NCBI GenBank assembly: GCA_026770595.1 | Contig: MU633898.1 | Span: 1-20,189 of the forward strand | Direction of reading: 5' to 3' | Length of the DNA stretch: 20,189 nt | DNA from: Ochromonadaceae sp. CCMP2298 | Taxonomy: Eukaryota > Sar > Synurophyceae > Ochromonadales > Ochromonadaceae | In this document: positions 19,309-20,189 of the stretch, in pieces | Layout of the letters: every line of letters begins with the position of its first letter | Position numbering within the stretch: the stretch's first letter is position 1 | Made by a program: the position numbers and the translations under genes | Notes under the pieces: generated by a model | Databases searched by the model: none | Seen by the model: only the letters and a program-made list of their open reading frames with translations | What the model was told of the DNA's origin: nothing

Positions 19309-19472
19309 GAGTGGGCTACTCGACGCCTTTCTCTAGTGGCCTGTTTTTACCTGGAGGAATGAGCGACAGCTGAAAAGGAGGATTGCAATTAAGACGATCG
19401 TAAATCACTGCAAGTAAGACGTCATCATTTCGGTGGTTTTTTAAATTATGAACTTCTCTCTCTCTCGTCTTT
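19309..19472 (-). promoter_or_regulatory. Probable promoter region of the small membrane-protein gene
   Basis: This 164-nt stretch lies between the ATG at 19308 and the left end of the MITE-like element. On the minus strand it contains TGATGACGTCTTAC (near 19414-19427), a bZIP/CRE-like ACGT core, and an AT-rich patch (TTTAAAAAACC near 19432-19442). A CT-rich microsatellite (19454-19466) abuts the element. Regulatory roles are inferred. Confidence 0.25.
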
Positions 19473-19811
19473 CACCGGGATCGTCAGAGTAAAGAAAATT
19501 AAAGGAATCTTTCACTAGTAAAGGATTTTTTTACTCAGTAAAGGTCTGGAAAGGGTTAAATAAGAGGTCAGGGACAGAAATTTTAGAAAGTAAAGGATTA
19601 GTACATGATTCCTTTACTTTTCTTGGAAATCCCGCTGCCGGGATGTCCAGAACTAACCCTCATATGTAAAGATTTAGTAAAGGTTTCCTTTCCCACGCCT
19701 CCATCGAAAAGTAAAGAAAAATAAACGATTCCTTTAAAGTAAAGGTTTTCTTTAATCCACCTTTACTGTAAAGGTTTCGTAAAGGATTCATCTACTCTGA
19801 CGATCCCGGTG
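19473..19811. mobile_element. MITE-like non-autonomous DNA transposon, 339 bp
   Basis: The left end CACCGGGATCGTCAGAGTA (19473-19491) is the exact reverse complement of the right end (19793-19811), giving 19-bp terminal inverted repeats that stop sharply. TTT directly flanks both ends (19470-19472, 19812-19814) and may be a 3-bp target-site duplication. A CAC start with a 3-bp duplication recalls CACTA/EnSpm-type elements, but TTT is low-complexity, so this class is a guess. The interior is AT-rich and encodes nothing. It holds about ten GTAAAG words in one direction and two reversed. An ATCCCG/CGGGAT hairpin (19629-19644) sits almost exactly at the midpoint. The element lies upstream of the small membrane-protein gene. 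Confidence 0.85.
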
Positions 19812-19821
19812 TTTATGGAGG

Positions 19822-19839
19822 GTTCGGTGGTCACCGAAC
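19822..19839. repeat. 8-bp inverted repeat beside the MITE-like element
   Basis: GTTCGGTG (19822-19829) and CACCGAAC (19832-19839) are separated by only GT. The site is 10 bp outside the right end of the MITE-like element. Such a tight palindrome could be a protein-binding dyad or an old insertion scar. Confidence 0.6.
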
Positions 19840-19939
19840 TCCAAAAGTTGGAAGTCCTGTTTCTCTTCAATGTGCCTCCATCACAGCTCTTGAATATATT
19901 TCGATGCACAAATCACTGATACAGAGATCTGGAAAAGGG

Positions 19940-19985
19940 GGCGCCAGCCATAGGTCCCTATATACAGTAACCTATGGCGCCAGCC
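19940..19985. repeat. Nested direct and inverted repeats
   Basis: GGCGCCAGCC occurs at 19940-19949 and again at 19976-19985. Between and overlapping them, CCATAGGT (19948-19955) pairs with ACCTATGG (19970-19977) to form an 8-bp stem with a 14-nt loop (TATATA-like). The function is unknown. Confidence 0.7.
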
Positions 19986-20189
19986 TGCACTAGCCCAAAA
20001 CAGCCAACGAGTTGGTTCTCCTGCCTAGAAATGCAAGCTGCAGACAAGGAGTTCTGCATGGCAAGAAGATCACATAAAAAGTGCAAAGGTGAGACCTGAT
20101 ATTTATTGTGGGAGCAGACAAGTGTCGTCTAGCTACCGCTCTGCCAGAAAAAAGAGGCATTTGTGATCCATACTGTTGTACTTCCCTGT
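19986..20189. other. Right end of window, no recognisable gene
   Basis: No coding sequence is supported. On the minus strand AATAAA occurs at 20107-20102 and could be the poly(A) signal of a leftward gene whose body lies beyond the window. An isolated AAAG|GTGAGA donor-like site is at about 20085-20094. Both are weak, single-motif observations. Confidence 0.3.

Noticed and set aside
1-20189. tRNA, rRNA, CRISPR arrays or bacterial-type operons
   Set aside because: No cloverleaf-like sequence, rRNA core or regularly spaced repeat array was seen, and the intron-bearing genes show this is eukaryotic nuclear DNA.

Overview
This window is nuclear DNA of a microbial eukaryote. The evidence is GT-AG introns of 85-93 nt with polypyrimidine tracts, a CHASE-type hybrid sensor kinase, and a giant HUWE1/UPL1/Tom1-class HECT ubiquitin ligase. 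Coding DNA is GC-rich, while the spacers and the small transposon-like insert are AT-rich. The combination of a CHASE histidine kinase with a UPL-like ligase suggests a free-living protist, perhaps algal, but I cannot place it further.

Layout. Bases 1-339 are the upstream region and 5' leader of gene 1, with a TATA-like box, a probable 66-nt leader intron and a perfect 15-bp hairpin inside that intron. Bases 340-3304 (+) encode a two-pass membrane sensor histidine kinase: TM, CHASE-like ectodomain, TM, HisKA, HATPase, one receiver domain and a Q-P-P-S repeat tail. Its frame is broken once at about 1186-1192. Either a 52-nt intron or a 7-nt insertion flanked by a GTGTA repeat explains this. 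Bases 3305-3747 are a short AT-rich spacer where this gene converges on the next one.

Bases 3748-17808 (-) encode a HECT E3 ligase of about 4,598 residues. Three small introns lie in the first 0.75 kb, followed by one uninterrupted 13.3-kb exon. In order it has an armadillo-type N-terminal region, a UBA domain, a long acidic tract, ubiquitin-binding-motif repeats, a second acidic patch and a C-terminal HECT domain with its catalytic cysteine.

Bases 17809-18912 are a gene-poor spacer holding the HECT promoter, a cluster of hairpins, a G-rich direct repeat and a 14-bp palindrome. Bases 18913-19308 (-) encode a 131-residue orphan protein: TM, perfect four-heptad coiled coil, TM, Ala-Pro tail. 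Its likely promoter is followed by a 339-bp MITE-like element (19473-19811) with perfect 19-bp terminal inverted repeats, a possible 3-bp target duplication and about ten GTAAAG motifs. The right end holds two more inverted repeats and no recognisable gene.

The two large genes act in different pathways (phosphorelay signalling and ubiquitin conjugation). Nothing in the sequence ties them together beyond their shared 3' spacer. The items most worth a second look are the frame break in the kinase, the MITE-like element, the 5'-clustered introns of the ligase and the small coiled-coil membrane protein.
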